Assembly: GCF_010550695.1 (NCBI RefSeq)
Contig: NZ_JAAGOB010000006.1
Location: 124,001 to 188,000, forward strand
DNA from: Phytoactinopolyspora alkaliphila
GTDB lineage: Bacteria > Actinomycetota > Actinomycetes > Jiangellales > Jiangellaceae
Reading direction: 5' to 3'
DNA length: 64,000 nt
Shown one piece after another: positions 9,391 to 16,549 of this stretch; position 1 is the stretch's first letter; each line of letters opens with the position of its first letter. The translations under genes were made by a program, and so were the position numbers. The notes under the pieces are model-generated. The model did no database searches and was not told the DNA's origin. It worked only from the letters and a program-made list of their open reading frames with translations.

Positions 9391-10836
9391 TCAAGGACCG
9401 ACGTGCCGGGCCGGTCCGGCGTCGTCCGCGGCTTCCGGCACGACGGGCTCCGGCGCGGGTACGTTCAGGCGGCCCGCTGCCCAGGCGCCGAATCCGGCCA
9501 GCGCGGACATGACGGCCAGGATCACCGCATAGACCCACATGGGCACTGACGTACCGGTGGTCGCTTCCGCTCCGTGGCTGGAGCCGAAGATGGTGCCGGC
9601 CAGGCCGACGAAGGCGATGGAGAACAAGGCGTCGCTCAACTGCATGGCGGCCGAGTTCGTGCCGTGCTCCTCGACGGGAGAGACCTGGAACAGCAACACG
9701 GAGATGCTGGACATGGCCATTCCCATGCCGAACGCGCCGAACATCCAGATCAGCGCCGCGATCAGGGCCGGGATGGCCGGCAGCAGCACCAGTCCCAGCA
9801 GGGCGATCGCCATCGAGACGCCCGCACTGCCGAAGCGCACCAGCAGGTAACGCGGCACCACGGTCCGCGGCCGCCCCTGGTACCAGGAGCCTGCCGCCCA
9901 GCCCAGCGCGGCGCCAGTGAGGGACAGCCCGGCCAGAGTCGACGACAGGCCGCGCTCGGCGACGAGCAGGAGCGGCAGGAACGCCTCCGCTCCGAAGAAC
10001 GACCCGGCCAGGATGCCGCGCATGAGAACCACCGTGGGTAGTCCACGCCGGACCCGGAGCGTGCCGGGTGGCAGCAGCCGTGGCACGCTGGGCACGACCA
10101 GGGCGAGCCCGACGACCACCAGAGCGAGCGCGACCAGATCCGGGCGCGTTCCGGCATATTGCAGGATGCCCATGCCGGTGGCCGTGGCCAGCGCCAGCGG
10201 CATCCGCCGGCGGCGGATCACCGGGCCGGACGGCGGTGGGCCGTCCACGGCACGGACGGACGGCATGATCGCCAGGACAGGCAACAGGACGAATGGCGCC
10301 AAGCCCAGAAAGACCCAGCGCCAGGAGGCGTGATCGGCGAGCAGCCCCGCGACCAATGGCCCGACGATCGAGGGCACAACCCAGGCGGCCGACATCGCCG
10401 CGAAGATCCGTGGACGCATCGACTCGGGATAGGAGCGTCCGACCACGACGTAGAGAGCCACCACGACCAGGCCGCCGCCCAGGCCCTGCGCCGCGCGCCC
10501 AGCGATGAACGGCCACATCGACTGAGCAGCGCCGGCCAGGAGCAGTCCGATGGTGAACGCCAGTGCGCCAGCGATGATGGGAAGGCGGGGTCCTCTGCGG
10601 TCGCACGTCTCGCCGGCGATCACCATGCCGAGGAGGCTTGTGGTGAAGAATCCGGAGAAAGCCAGTGCGTACAGGGCCACGCCGTCGAGGTCGGGGACGG
10701 CCTTCGGCATGGCAGTCGCCACGGCCATCGCCTCGAAGGCGATGAAGACGACCGTGGCCACGATGCCGAGCGTGAGTTTGCGGTGCTCCGGGCCGAGAAT
10801 GCGGGGGGTGGTGCCGGCCGCGGAGGATGAGGTCAT
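9391..10836 (-). CDS. MFS transporter, drug-efflux type
   Basis: 481 residues with about 14 hydrophobic segments, beginning 'LTLGIVATVVFIAFEAMAVATAMPKAVPDLDG', the first helix of the 14-helix drug:proton antiporter group. Motif A appears as 'AGETCDRRGPRLPIIAGAL'. A short acidic cytoplasmic tail ends the protein. Substrate cannot be read from sequence. TAGGAT lies 6 nt upstream of the ATG (10843-10848 on the minus strand), consistent with a leaderless transcript. It is divergent from the DUF3039 gene. Confidence 0.87.
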   Translation of the reverse strand: MTSSSAAGTTPRILGPEHRKLTLGIVATVVFIAFEAMAVATAMPKAVPDLDGVALYALAFSGFFTTSLLGMVIAGETCDRRGPRLPIIAGALAFTIGLLLAGAAQSMWPFIAGRAAQGLGGGLVVVALYVVVGRSYPESMRPRIFAAMSAAWVVPSIVGPLVAGLLADHASWRWVFLGLAPFVLLPVLAIMPSVRAVDGPPPSGPVIRRRRMPLALATATGMGILQYAGTRPDLVALALVVVGLALVVPSVPRLLPPGTLRVRRGLPTVVLMRGILAGSFFGAEAFLPLLLVAERGLSSTLAGLSLTGAALGWAAGSWYQGRPRTVVPRYLLVRFGSAGVSMAIALLGLVLLPAIPALIAALIWMFGAFGMGMAMSSISVLLFQVSPVEEHGTNSAAMQLSDALFSIAFVGLAGTIFGSSHGAEATTGTSVPMWVYAVILAVMSALAGFGAWAAGRLNVPAPEPVVPEAADDAGPARHVGP

Positions 10837-10947
10837 GAATGAATCCTAGGGACACTCATGTACCGGGTCCAGTCGGTTTCGGCTGCTCCGGCCGGGGACG
10901 CGAATCGAACCACGACGACGCCGCGGACGGTCCGTACACTGGGTGGG

Positions 10948-11223
10948 GTGAGTACCCAACTGAGCCCGGGCGCCGAGACCATCCAGCGGCCCGACGCCCG
11001 AACGAAGCCTGGTGACGGCGACGGTGACCACGAACGGTTCTCGCACTACGTCTCCAAGAGCAAACTGACCGATGCGATGATCAACGGCACTCCCGTGATC
11101 GCCCTATGCGGCAAGGTCTGGGTGCCCAGTCGGGATCCGCAGAAATACCCGGTCTGCCCTGAGTGCAAGAAAAAGTGGGAGAAGATGAAGCCGGGCAAGG
11201 GCGGCGGCGACGACGAGTCGTAG
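10948..11223 (+). CDS. DUF3039 family protein
   Basis: A 91-residue actinobacterial protein of unknown function. The conserved core is 'DHERFSHYVSKSKLTDAMINGTPVIALCGKVWVPSRDPQKYPVCPECKKKWE'; the CPEC pair and the upstream 'ALCGKVW' Cys suggest a small zinc-binding site. I chose the GTG at 10948: TACACT at 10935-10940 lies exactly 7 nt upstream, fitting a leaderless start. An upstream in-frame ATG at 10858 would add 30 non-conserved residues. A strong bidirectional terminator follows. Confidence 0.85.
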   Translation: MSTQLSPGAETIQRPDARTKPGDGDGDHERFSHYVSKSKLTDAMINGTPVIALCGKVWVPSRDPQKYPVCPECKKKWEKMKPGKGGGDDES

Positions 11224-11257
11224 GCCCCCAGCAGCCCGACTTGATGCGGCGTGTTCA

Positions 11258-11291
11258 CGCTCCCGGGACTGGAGTCCCGGGAGCGCGTTTT
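11258..11291. terminator. Bidirectional rho-independent terminator
   Basis: A 13-bp perfect stem, CGCTCCCGGGACT at 11258-11270 against 11273-11285, followed on the plus strand by CGTTTTA. It separates the convergent DUF3039 and dhaM genes; the T run overlaps the dhaM stop codon (TAA, 11290-11292). Confidence 0.85.
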
Positions 11292-11718
11292 AGAGCTTGC
11301 GCATGCTCCACGCCTGCTCGGCGCTCTCGGCTACGGTCTGCAGGTCGGCCCCCGTTGATGCCAGGACCGCCGCCGCTACCGCGCCCTCCAGGAACGGCGC
11401 GTCGGCGAGTCTGACCGCCGGCGCGTCGTCATCGTCGAGATCTTCCAGCAGCGTCTTCGCGGTCAGCACGGAGCTGCCCATGTCCATGAGGACCAGGACG
11501 CCGCCACCGCTGTCGGCTTCCCGCACCGCCGTACCGATCAGATCGATGCTGGTGCCCATCGAGCCGTCGTCGGTCCCGCCGGCGGGTCTGATGGTCACCT
11601 CTGGACCGGCGAGGGCGGCGGCCATCTCGGCGGCGGCGCGGGCGAGCGCCGCGCTGTGCGAGATGAGGACGATACCCACGCTCGGTGGCGTGGGTCCGCC
11701 ATTGGCCGAGCTACTCAT
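11290..11718 (-). CDS. dhaM: DhaM, PTS phosphoryl-transfer subunit of dihydroxyacetone kinase
   Basis: 142 residues forming one EIIA-mannose-like domain ('VGIVLISHSAALARAAAEM'); the His in 'LISHS' is the expected phospho-acceptor. DhaM passes phosphate from HPr of the phosphotransferase system to ADP bound on DhaL. Unlike the Escherichia coli protein it has no fused HPr or EI domains, so it needs separate EI and HPr. The ATG overlaps the dhaL stop (ATGA). It is the last gene of dhaK-dhaL-dhaM. Confidence 0.92.
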   Translation of the reverse strand: MSSSANGGPTPPSVGIVLISHSAALARAAAEMAAALAGPEVTIRPAGGTDDGSMGTSIDLIGTAVREADSGGGVLVLMDMGSSVLTAKTLLEDLDDDDAPAVRLADAPFLEGAVAAAVLASTGADLQTVAESAEQAWSMRKL

Positions 11719-12341
11719 TCGGCGGTCACGTCCGCCAGTGCCCGGAAGATCAGCACGGTGGAAGCCGCACCCGGGTCTTCGTGGCCGACGCTGCGCGGTC
11801 CCAGGTAGCTTGCCCGGCCCTTGCGGGCCTGCAGCGGGACGGTGGCGGCGAGCCCGGCCTCGGCGGCCTCCGCCGCGGCGACCGCGGCGGTGTGCATGTC
11901 CGCCGTGGCGCCGGCTGCTTGCTGGAATGCGGCGACGGCCGGAGCGAACGCGTCCACCATGGTCTTGTCCTCGTGATGTGCGCCGCCGAGCTCCTCGATG
12001 GCCCTGAGCATGGCTTCCAGTGCGTCGGAGAGGGCGACGACGTCGCCTTCGTCCCGCATGGCCTTCCCAGCCGCGCGGAAGCCTGAGCCGTAGAGGGGTC
12101 CCGATGCCCCACCGGTCTTGCTCACCAGTCCACGTCCGGCGGTGATCAGAACCTTGCCCGGTGTTTCCGGCTCCTTCTCCGCCAGCGCGTCCACGGCCGC
12201 GGTCATGCCACGGTCCAGGTTGGCGCCGTGATCGCCGTCGCCGATCGCGGTGTCGAGCGTGGTAAGCCGCTCGACGTCGGCCCGGACGAGCTCGGCGATC
12301 CGGTTGATCCAGGCGATCGCACGCTGGGTGTCGAAGATCAT
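11715..12341 (-). CDS. dhaL: DhaL, ADP/ATP-binding subunit of dihydroxyacetone kinase
   Basis: 208 residues. The metal/nucleotide-binding signature 'LDTAIGDGDHGANLDRG' and the later 'SKTGGASGPLYGSGF' are characteristic of DhaL: conserved Asp residues hold Mg-ADP, which is rephosphorylated by DhaM and donates to dihydroxyacetone on DhaK. I prefer the ATG at 12339-12341, 2 nt after the dhaK stop. A GTG at 12356 would overlap dhaK by 13 nt and add MGDVT. Confidence 0.92.
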   Translation of the reverse strand: MIFDTQRAIAWINRIAELVRADVERLTTLDTAIGDGDHGANLDRGMTAAVDALAEKEPETPGKVLITAGRGLVSKTGGASGPLYGSGFRAAGKAMRDEGDVVALSDALEAMLRAIEELGGAHHEDKTMVDAFAPAVAAFQQAAGATADMHTAAVAAAEAAEAGLAATVPLQARKGRASYLGPRSVGHEDPGAASTVLIFRALADVTAE

Positions 12342-12343
12342 CG

Positions 12344-13333
12344 TCACATCCCCCACCGCAGCGCCGGTGTCGACACGGGCGCATCCCAGAGCCTGGTGAG
12401 CTCGTCGGTGAGCAACGTGACGGTGATGGAGAAGCCCTCCTGGTCGAGGCTGGTGATGTAATTGCCGACGAGATTGCGTGCCACTCGCGCGCCGTGGCCC
12501 TCGATCCAGGCGACGGCTTCGGCGAAGGCACCGTACAGCTCGATCAGCGGAGTTCCGCCGTGTCCGTTGACGATCACCAGAACGTCGCCATCGACCGGCA
12601 GATCGGCGTGGATGGCGTCGAGGGCGTAACCGACGAGCTCGTGCAACGGCGCGAGCTTGCCGCGTTCGCGGCCGGGCTCGCCGTGGATGCCCACGCCGAA
12701 CTCGATCTCGTCCTCGGCCAGCTCGAATCCAGGCTTCCCTGCGGCGGGGACGGTGCCGGCCTTGAGTGCGATGCCGAAGGAGCGGGAGCGCTCGTTCGCC
12801 TCCGTGGCGATCCGCGCGACCGTGTCCAGGTCGGCGCCTTCCGTGGCGGCCGCGCCGGCAACCTTCTCCACGACGATGGTCCCGCCGGTGCCCCGACGGC
12901 CCGCGGTGAACGTGGAGTCCTCGACCGCGACGTCGTCGTTGGTGACCACGGAGACCACGCGGATGTCGTCGTCCTCGGCGAGTTCCGCCGCCATCCGGAA
13001 GTTGAGCACGTCGCCGGTGTAGTTCTTCACGATGTGCAGCACACCCGCGCCGGAGTCCGCAGCCTGCGTGGCCAGGAGGATCTGGTCCGGGACCGGTGAG
13101 GTGTACACCTCACCGGGTGCGGCAGCGTCGAGCATGCCGTGCCCCACGTAGCCGCCGTGCAGGGGCTCATGCCCGGAACCGCCGCCGGAGACGAGGCCGA
13201 CCTTGTCGGGAACCTTCTCGGCGCGGGCGATGACGCGGTTCTCGATGTCTACCGTCAGCTCCGGGTGCGCCGAGGCGATGCCGCGCAGCGCGTCGGTGAT
13301 GACGGTATCGGGGGAGTTGATCAACTTCTTCAT
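12344..13333 (-). CDS. dhaK: DhaK, dihydroxyacetone-binding subunit of dihydroxyacetone kinase
   Basis: 329 residues, the normal DhaK length. 'GGGSGHEP' (about 50-57) and the substrate-linking His217 in 'FGVGIHGEPG' are intact; this His forms a covalent hemiaminal with dihydroxyacetone. The ATG at 13331-13333 (MKKLINSPDT) has GGAG 8 nt upstream; an open frame extends 16 codons further without a site. First gene of the dhaKLM operon, which channels dihydroxyacetone to glycolysis at the expense of PEP. Confidence 0.94.
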   Translation of the reverse strand: MKKLINSPDTVITDALRGIASAHPELTVDIENRVIARAEKVPDKVGLVSGGGSGHEPLHGGYVGHGMLDAAAPGEVYTSPVPDQILLATQAADSGAGVLHIVKNYTGDVLNFRMAAELAEDDDIRVVSVVTNDDVAVEDSTFTAGRRGTGGTIVVEKVAGAAATEGADLDTVARIATEANERSRSFGIALKAGTVPAAGKPGFELAEDEIEFGVGIHGEPGRERGKLAPLHELVGYALDAIHADLPVDGDVLVIVNGHGGTPLIELYGAFAEAVAWIEGHGARVARNLVGNYITSLDQEGFSITVTLLTDELTRLWDAPVSTPALRWGM

Positions 13334-13436
13334 CGAAGACTCCAACTCAGCTGGTCCGGGCCGGTCCTCACGATCCGGCAACTACCTACGGCCACCCTAC
13401 GCCCGGCCGGCCCGATTTCAGCCCCTCCGATCTCAG

Positions 13437-13520
13437 CCCCTGGCATGGGTCAGGGTCGTAAAATTCGGATAAATCGCCCTCCGTAGCGACCTTAACCCCT
13501 GGCATGCGTTGAGGAGGGCG
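13437..13520. repeat. Short direct repeat and hairpin upstream of dhaK
   Basis: CCCCTGGCATG occurs at 13437-13447 and 13496-13506. Between and after it, CGCCCTCC (13475-13482) pairs with GGAGGGCG (13513-13520). It lies between the qor stop and the dhaK start, both on the minus strand, so it may include the qor terminator or a dhaK control region; function unproven. Confidence 0.4.
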
Positions 13521-13525
13521 GGTAG

Positions 13526-14488
13526 TTAGGGGATCAGCAGGAGCTTGCCGGTGGTTTTGCGGCCCTCGAGGTCCTCGTGGGCGCGCCGGGCCTCGGCGAG
13601 CGGATACCGGCCGCCTACCCGCACGTCCAACCGGCCGGAGCCCACCCACTCGAGCAGCTCATCGGTGCGGGCCAGCAGCTCCTCCCGATTCCGGCAGTAG
13701 TGCGCGAGAGTGGGCCGGGTGAGGTACAGCGAGCCTTTCGCGTTGAGCTGCTGCGGGTCCAGTGGTGGCACCGGGCCGCTGGCCGCACCGAACAGTGCCA
13801 TGGTGCCGCGTACCCGCAACGCGTCCAGTCCGGCGTCGAAGGTCGCCCGGCCAACCCCGTCGTACACGCACGGCACCCCTTCACCGTCGGTCAGCTCCCG
13901 CGCCCGGTCGGCGAACTGCTCGTAGGAGGTGGTCTCGTCCGCGCCGGCCGCCTTCGCGAGCTCGGCTTTGTCTTCCGTCGATGTGGTCGCCAGGACGTGA
14001 CCCCCGCGGATCTTGACGATCTGGGTGAGCAGCAGCCCGACCCCACCGGCGGCCGCATGCACGACGACCCAGTCGCCGGGCTGGACAGGGTAGGTCGACG
14101 TCGCCAGATAGTGTGCGGTCAGCCCTTGAAGGAGCAGTGCGGCCGCGTCGTCGGTGGAGACGCTCTCCGGTACGGGCACGGCCTCGTCGGCGGGAACGAT
14201 CGCCTGCTCGGCGTAGGAGCCTTGCGCGGCCTTCCAGGCCACGCGGTCACCGGCCCGCACTCCGGTCACGTCCGCACCCACGGCCCGGACCGTGCCCGCA
14301 CCCTCCATGCCGAGCGTGAACGGGGTGGGGACGGGATATCTGCCCTCGCGCTGGTAGGTGTCGATGTAGTTCACCCCGGCCGCCCCCACGTCGACCAGGA
14401 GCTCGCCGGCCTCCGGCTGGGGCGGGTCCACGTCCGTCACCTCGAGAACGTCCGGTCCACCGTTCTCCCGTACCAGCACTGCGCGCAT
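13526..14488 (-). CDS. qor: NADPH:quinone oxidoreductase-like protein (medium-chain reductase)
   Basis: 320 residues, the usual length for the zinc-free quinone oxidoreductase group. N-terminal GroES-like domain with 'AAGVNYIDTYQREGRYP' and 'PFTLGMEGAGTVRAVG'; Rossmann dinucleotide site 'VVHAAAGGVGLLLTQIVK' (AxxGGVG). No structural-zinc cysteine cluster is visible. These enzymes reduce quinones or other enones with NADPH. GAGAGG lies about 7 nt upstream of the ATG. Single gene between dhaKLM and the cox-like operon. Confidence 0.9.
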   Translation of the reverse strand: MRAVLVRENGGPDVLEVTDVDPPQPEAGELLVDVGAAGVNYIDTYQREGRYPVPTPFTLGMEGAGTVRAVGADVTGVRAGDRVAWKAAQGSYAEQAIVPADEAVPVPESVSTDDAAALLLQGLTAHYLATSTYPVQPGDWVVVHAAAGGVGLLLTQIVKIRGGHVLATTSTEDKAELAKAAGADETTSYEQFADRARELTDGEGVPCVYDGVGRATFDAGLDALRVRGTMALFGAASGPVPPLDPQQLNAKGSLYLTRPTLAHYCRNREELLARTDELLEWVGSGRLDVRVGGRYPLAEARRAHEDLEGRKTTGKLLLIP

Positions 14489-14618
14489 CAGTCATCCTCT
14501 CGATCACGGTCACGTTTCCCGCAAGAGCCTCGTCCCTTCCATCCTGCCTGATCGAAGGTAGAGGCCACGAGGGCAGTCAGCCGGCGACGTCGTCGTGGAC
14601 GGTACCCAGACGCGACTT

Positions 14619-14716
14619 CACTGCTGAGGGTTGACTTCTATGGTCTGAATCGCGTTTGCGGGCATGATCGGGGGATTCAGCGCGATTCACGGCAGAGAAG
14701 TCAACTTTCAGCAGTG
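14619..14716. repeat. Long nested palindrome downstream of the cox-like operon
   Basis: 21-nt arms at 14619-14639 and 14696-14716 match as inverted repeats with two mismatches (CACTGCTGA-GGG/AAG-TTGACTTCT). Inside, TGAATCGCG (14646-14654) pairs with CGCGATTCA (14681-14689). It begins 14 nt past the coxG stop on the minus strand, so transcription termination is plausible. The length and nesting exceed an ordinary terminator. Confidence 0.7.
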
Positions 14717-14729
14717 AGGTCCGCCCGGT

Positions 14730-15575
14730 TCAGCGCCGTCGCCGGCGGAGGCCAACCCAGAACACGGCGGCGAGCACCGCGGCTGCGGCGCCGGCGTACG
14801 GCCCGTAGCGACGGAGCGCTTCCTGCGCGCCCGTGATCTCGAGCAGGTTGATCGGCTCGACCTCCACCTGAGCCCGGTCGGCTTCGGCATCCTCGACCGA
14901 ACCCCGGTCCCCGAGCTCCGGCTCGCCCGGCGCGGCGGCCCGCACGTCAGTCAGGTCTTCGCCGTCCGAGCCGCCGATACCGACCAGGCCAGGCTCGGCC
15001 GCCGTCTCACCTGGGGTGCCGGTGGCCGCGGAGACGGCGGCCCCGGAGACGGCGGCCCCGGAGACGGCGGCCCCGGAGACGGCGGCTCCTGACACGGCGG
15101 CTCCTGACACGGTGGCGGCCGCTTCAGCCGGGGTAGTGCCCAGAGTCTTTGCCAGGCAGTCGGCGAACTGGTCGAGCAGCTTGCCGCTCACGTCCGAGAT
15201 CAAACCGCGGCCGAACTGCGCCGGCCGGCCAGTGATCTTCAGATCGGTGGTGACGTTGACCTGTGTGCGGTCGCCGTCCGCGGTCAGGCTCGCCGTGACG
15301 GTGGCGGCGGCCGTGCCGGATCCCCGGGTGTCTTTGCCCGAGGCCTCCATCACGAGCCGGTGTGCCGACTCGTCGGTCTCGGCGAGCCGGCCTTGGCCGC
15401 GGTACAGCAGCGTCATCGGTCCCAGCTTCACCTTGACCGATCCGGTGAACTTCTCACCGTCGAACTCGTCCAGGGTGGCGCCGGGCATACATGGTGCTAC
15501 CCGCGGCAGGTCGAGCAGTGTCTTCCATGCGTCGTCGATCGGTGCCGGGACGGTGAACTGGTGAACCAGCTGCAT
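14730..15575 (-). CDS. coxG: CoxG-type SRPBCC protein with repeat linker and membrane anchor
   Basis: 281 residues. Residues 1-145 are the CoxG/START-like domain ('VHQFTVPAPIDDAWKTLLDL' ... 'MPGATL'). Then comes a run of (VSGAA)n pentapeptides around 155-180, an acidic linker, and a C-terminal helix 'YAGAAAAVLAAVFWVGL' followed by RRRR. CoxG of Oligotropha anchors CO dehydrogenase to the membrane, which the C-terminal helix would fit. The ATG at 15573-15575 has AAAGAGG upstream; the frame runs on to 15653 without support. Last gene of the coxS-L-M-G operon. Confidence 0.86.
   Translation of the reverse strand: MQLVHQFTVPAPIDDAWKTLLDLPRVAPCMPGATLDEFDGEKFTGSVKVKLGPMTLLYRGQGRLAETDESAHRLVMEASGKDTRGSGTAAATVTASLTADGDRTQVNVTTDLKITGRPAQFGRGLISDVSGKLLDQFADCLAKTLGTTPAEAAATVSGAAVSGAAVSGAAVSGAAVSGAAVSAATGTPGETAAEPGLVGIGGSDGEDLTDVRAAAPGEPELGDRGSVEDAEADRAQVEVEPINLLEITGAQEALRRYGPYAGAAAAVLAAVFWVGLRRRRR
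15030..15119. repeat. 15-bp tandem repeat inside coxG
   Basis: Six consecutive 15-nt units (GGAGACGGCGGCCCC and close variants) at 15030-15119. Each encodes VSGAA or a variant on the minus strand. The first three are identical, so the linker length probably varies between strains by slippage. Confidence 0.85.
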
Positions 15576-15694
15576 GGTGCCTCTTTCTCTCGACGCGTGG
15601 TGACCGTGAGCGGGATACCGCTGCTTCGGCGGTACATACCCGCTCACGGCCATCGATCACGAGCTGGGGCATGCGGCAACCCAGCTTGCGGAGT

Positions 15695-16549
15695 TCACAG
15701 TCTCCCGGCGGCGGAGACCGCGCGGCGGGTGAGGACCGTGGCGAGGTGCGAGCGGTAGTCGGCCGACGCCGAGACGTCACTGCTCGGCTCCGCGCCCTCC
15801 GCCGCCCGTTCCGCCGCGGCCGCCACCGCATCGGCGGACGCGGGCCCGCCGATCAGAGCCTCTTCCACCGCCCTCGCTCGCACCGGTGTGGCCCCCATGT
15901 TGGTCAGCGCGACGCGCGCGTCGGCGATCGTGCCGTTGTCGCGGCGAACCGCTGCCGCGACCCCGACCATCGCCCAGGCTTGCGCCACCCGGCTGAACTT
16001 CTCGTAGTGGCTGCCCCATCCGCCGAGCTTCGGCACCCGGATGGAGACGAGGATCTCGTCGGGCTGCACCGCCGATGTCAGGTAGTCGACGAAGAACTCC
16101 GACGCCGGCACGGTCCGCCGGCCGGCAGGACCGGCGATCTCGAACGAGGCGTCCAGCGCGGCCGCCACGCTGGGGAGATCCCCAGCCGGATCGGCATGCG
16201 CGAGAGATCCGCCGAACGTGCCCCGGTGCCGCACCTGCCGGTCCGCCACAGTAGCGGTGGCCTGCGCGATCAACGGGACGTGCGTCTTGATCAGCTCGTC
16301 GTTCAGGACCTCGTCGTGCGTCGTCATCGCCCCGATCACCAAGGCGTCACCGTCGTCGCGGATGCCACCCAGGTCGGTGATTCCGGCAAGATCGACGACG
16401 ACGCTCGGCACCGCCAGCCTGAGCCGCAGCATCGGGATCAGGCTCTGCCCGCCGGCCATGGCCTTGGCGTCCTCACCGCCCTCGCTCAGGGCACGGACGG
16501 CGTCGTCGATTCCAGTGGGCCGGCTGTACTCGAAAGCGGCCGGGATCAT
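15695..16549 (-). CDS. coxM: CoxM-type FAD-binding subunit of molybdenum hydroxylase
   Basis: 284 residues, as for CO-dehydrogenase medium subunits. FAD motifs are 'AKAMAGGQSLIP' (near 29-40) and 'RGTFGGSLAHADPAGD' (near 108-123). It passes electrons from the two [2Fe-2S] clusters of CoxS to FAD and a downstream acceptor. Its ATG overlaps the end of coxL by 4 nt. The gap to coxG is 119 bp. Confidence 0.92.
   Translation of the reverse strand: MIPAAFEYSRPTGIDDAVRALSEGGEDAKAMAGGQSLIPMLRLRLAVPSVVVDLAGITDLGGIRDDGDALVIGAMTTHDEVLNDELIKTHVPLIAQATATVADRQVRHRGTFGGSLAHADPAGDLPSVAAALDASFEIAGPAGRRTVPASEFFVDYLTSAVQPDEILVSIRVPKLGGWGSHYEKFSRVAQAWAMVGVAAAVRRDNGTIADARVALTNMGATPVRARAVEEALIGGPASADAVAAAAERAAEGAEPSSDVSASADYRSHLATVLTRRAVSAAGRL

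Noticed and set aside
10896-10925. tRNA-like T-loop sequence (GCGAATCGAACC)
   Set aside because: No acceptor stem or anticodon arm can be drawn around it; it lies in the promoter region of the DUF3039 gene.
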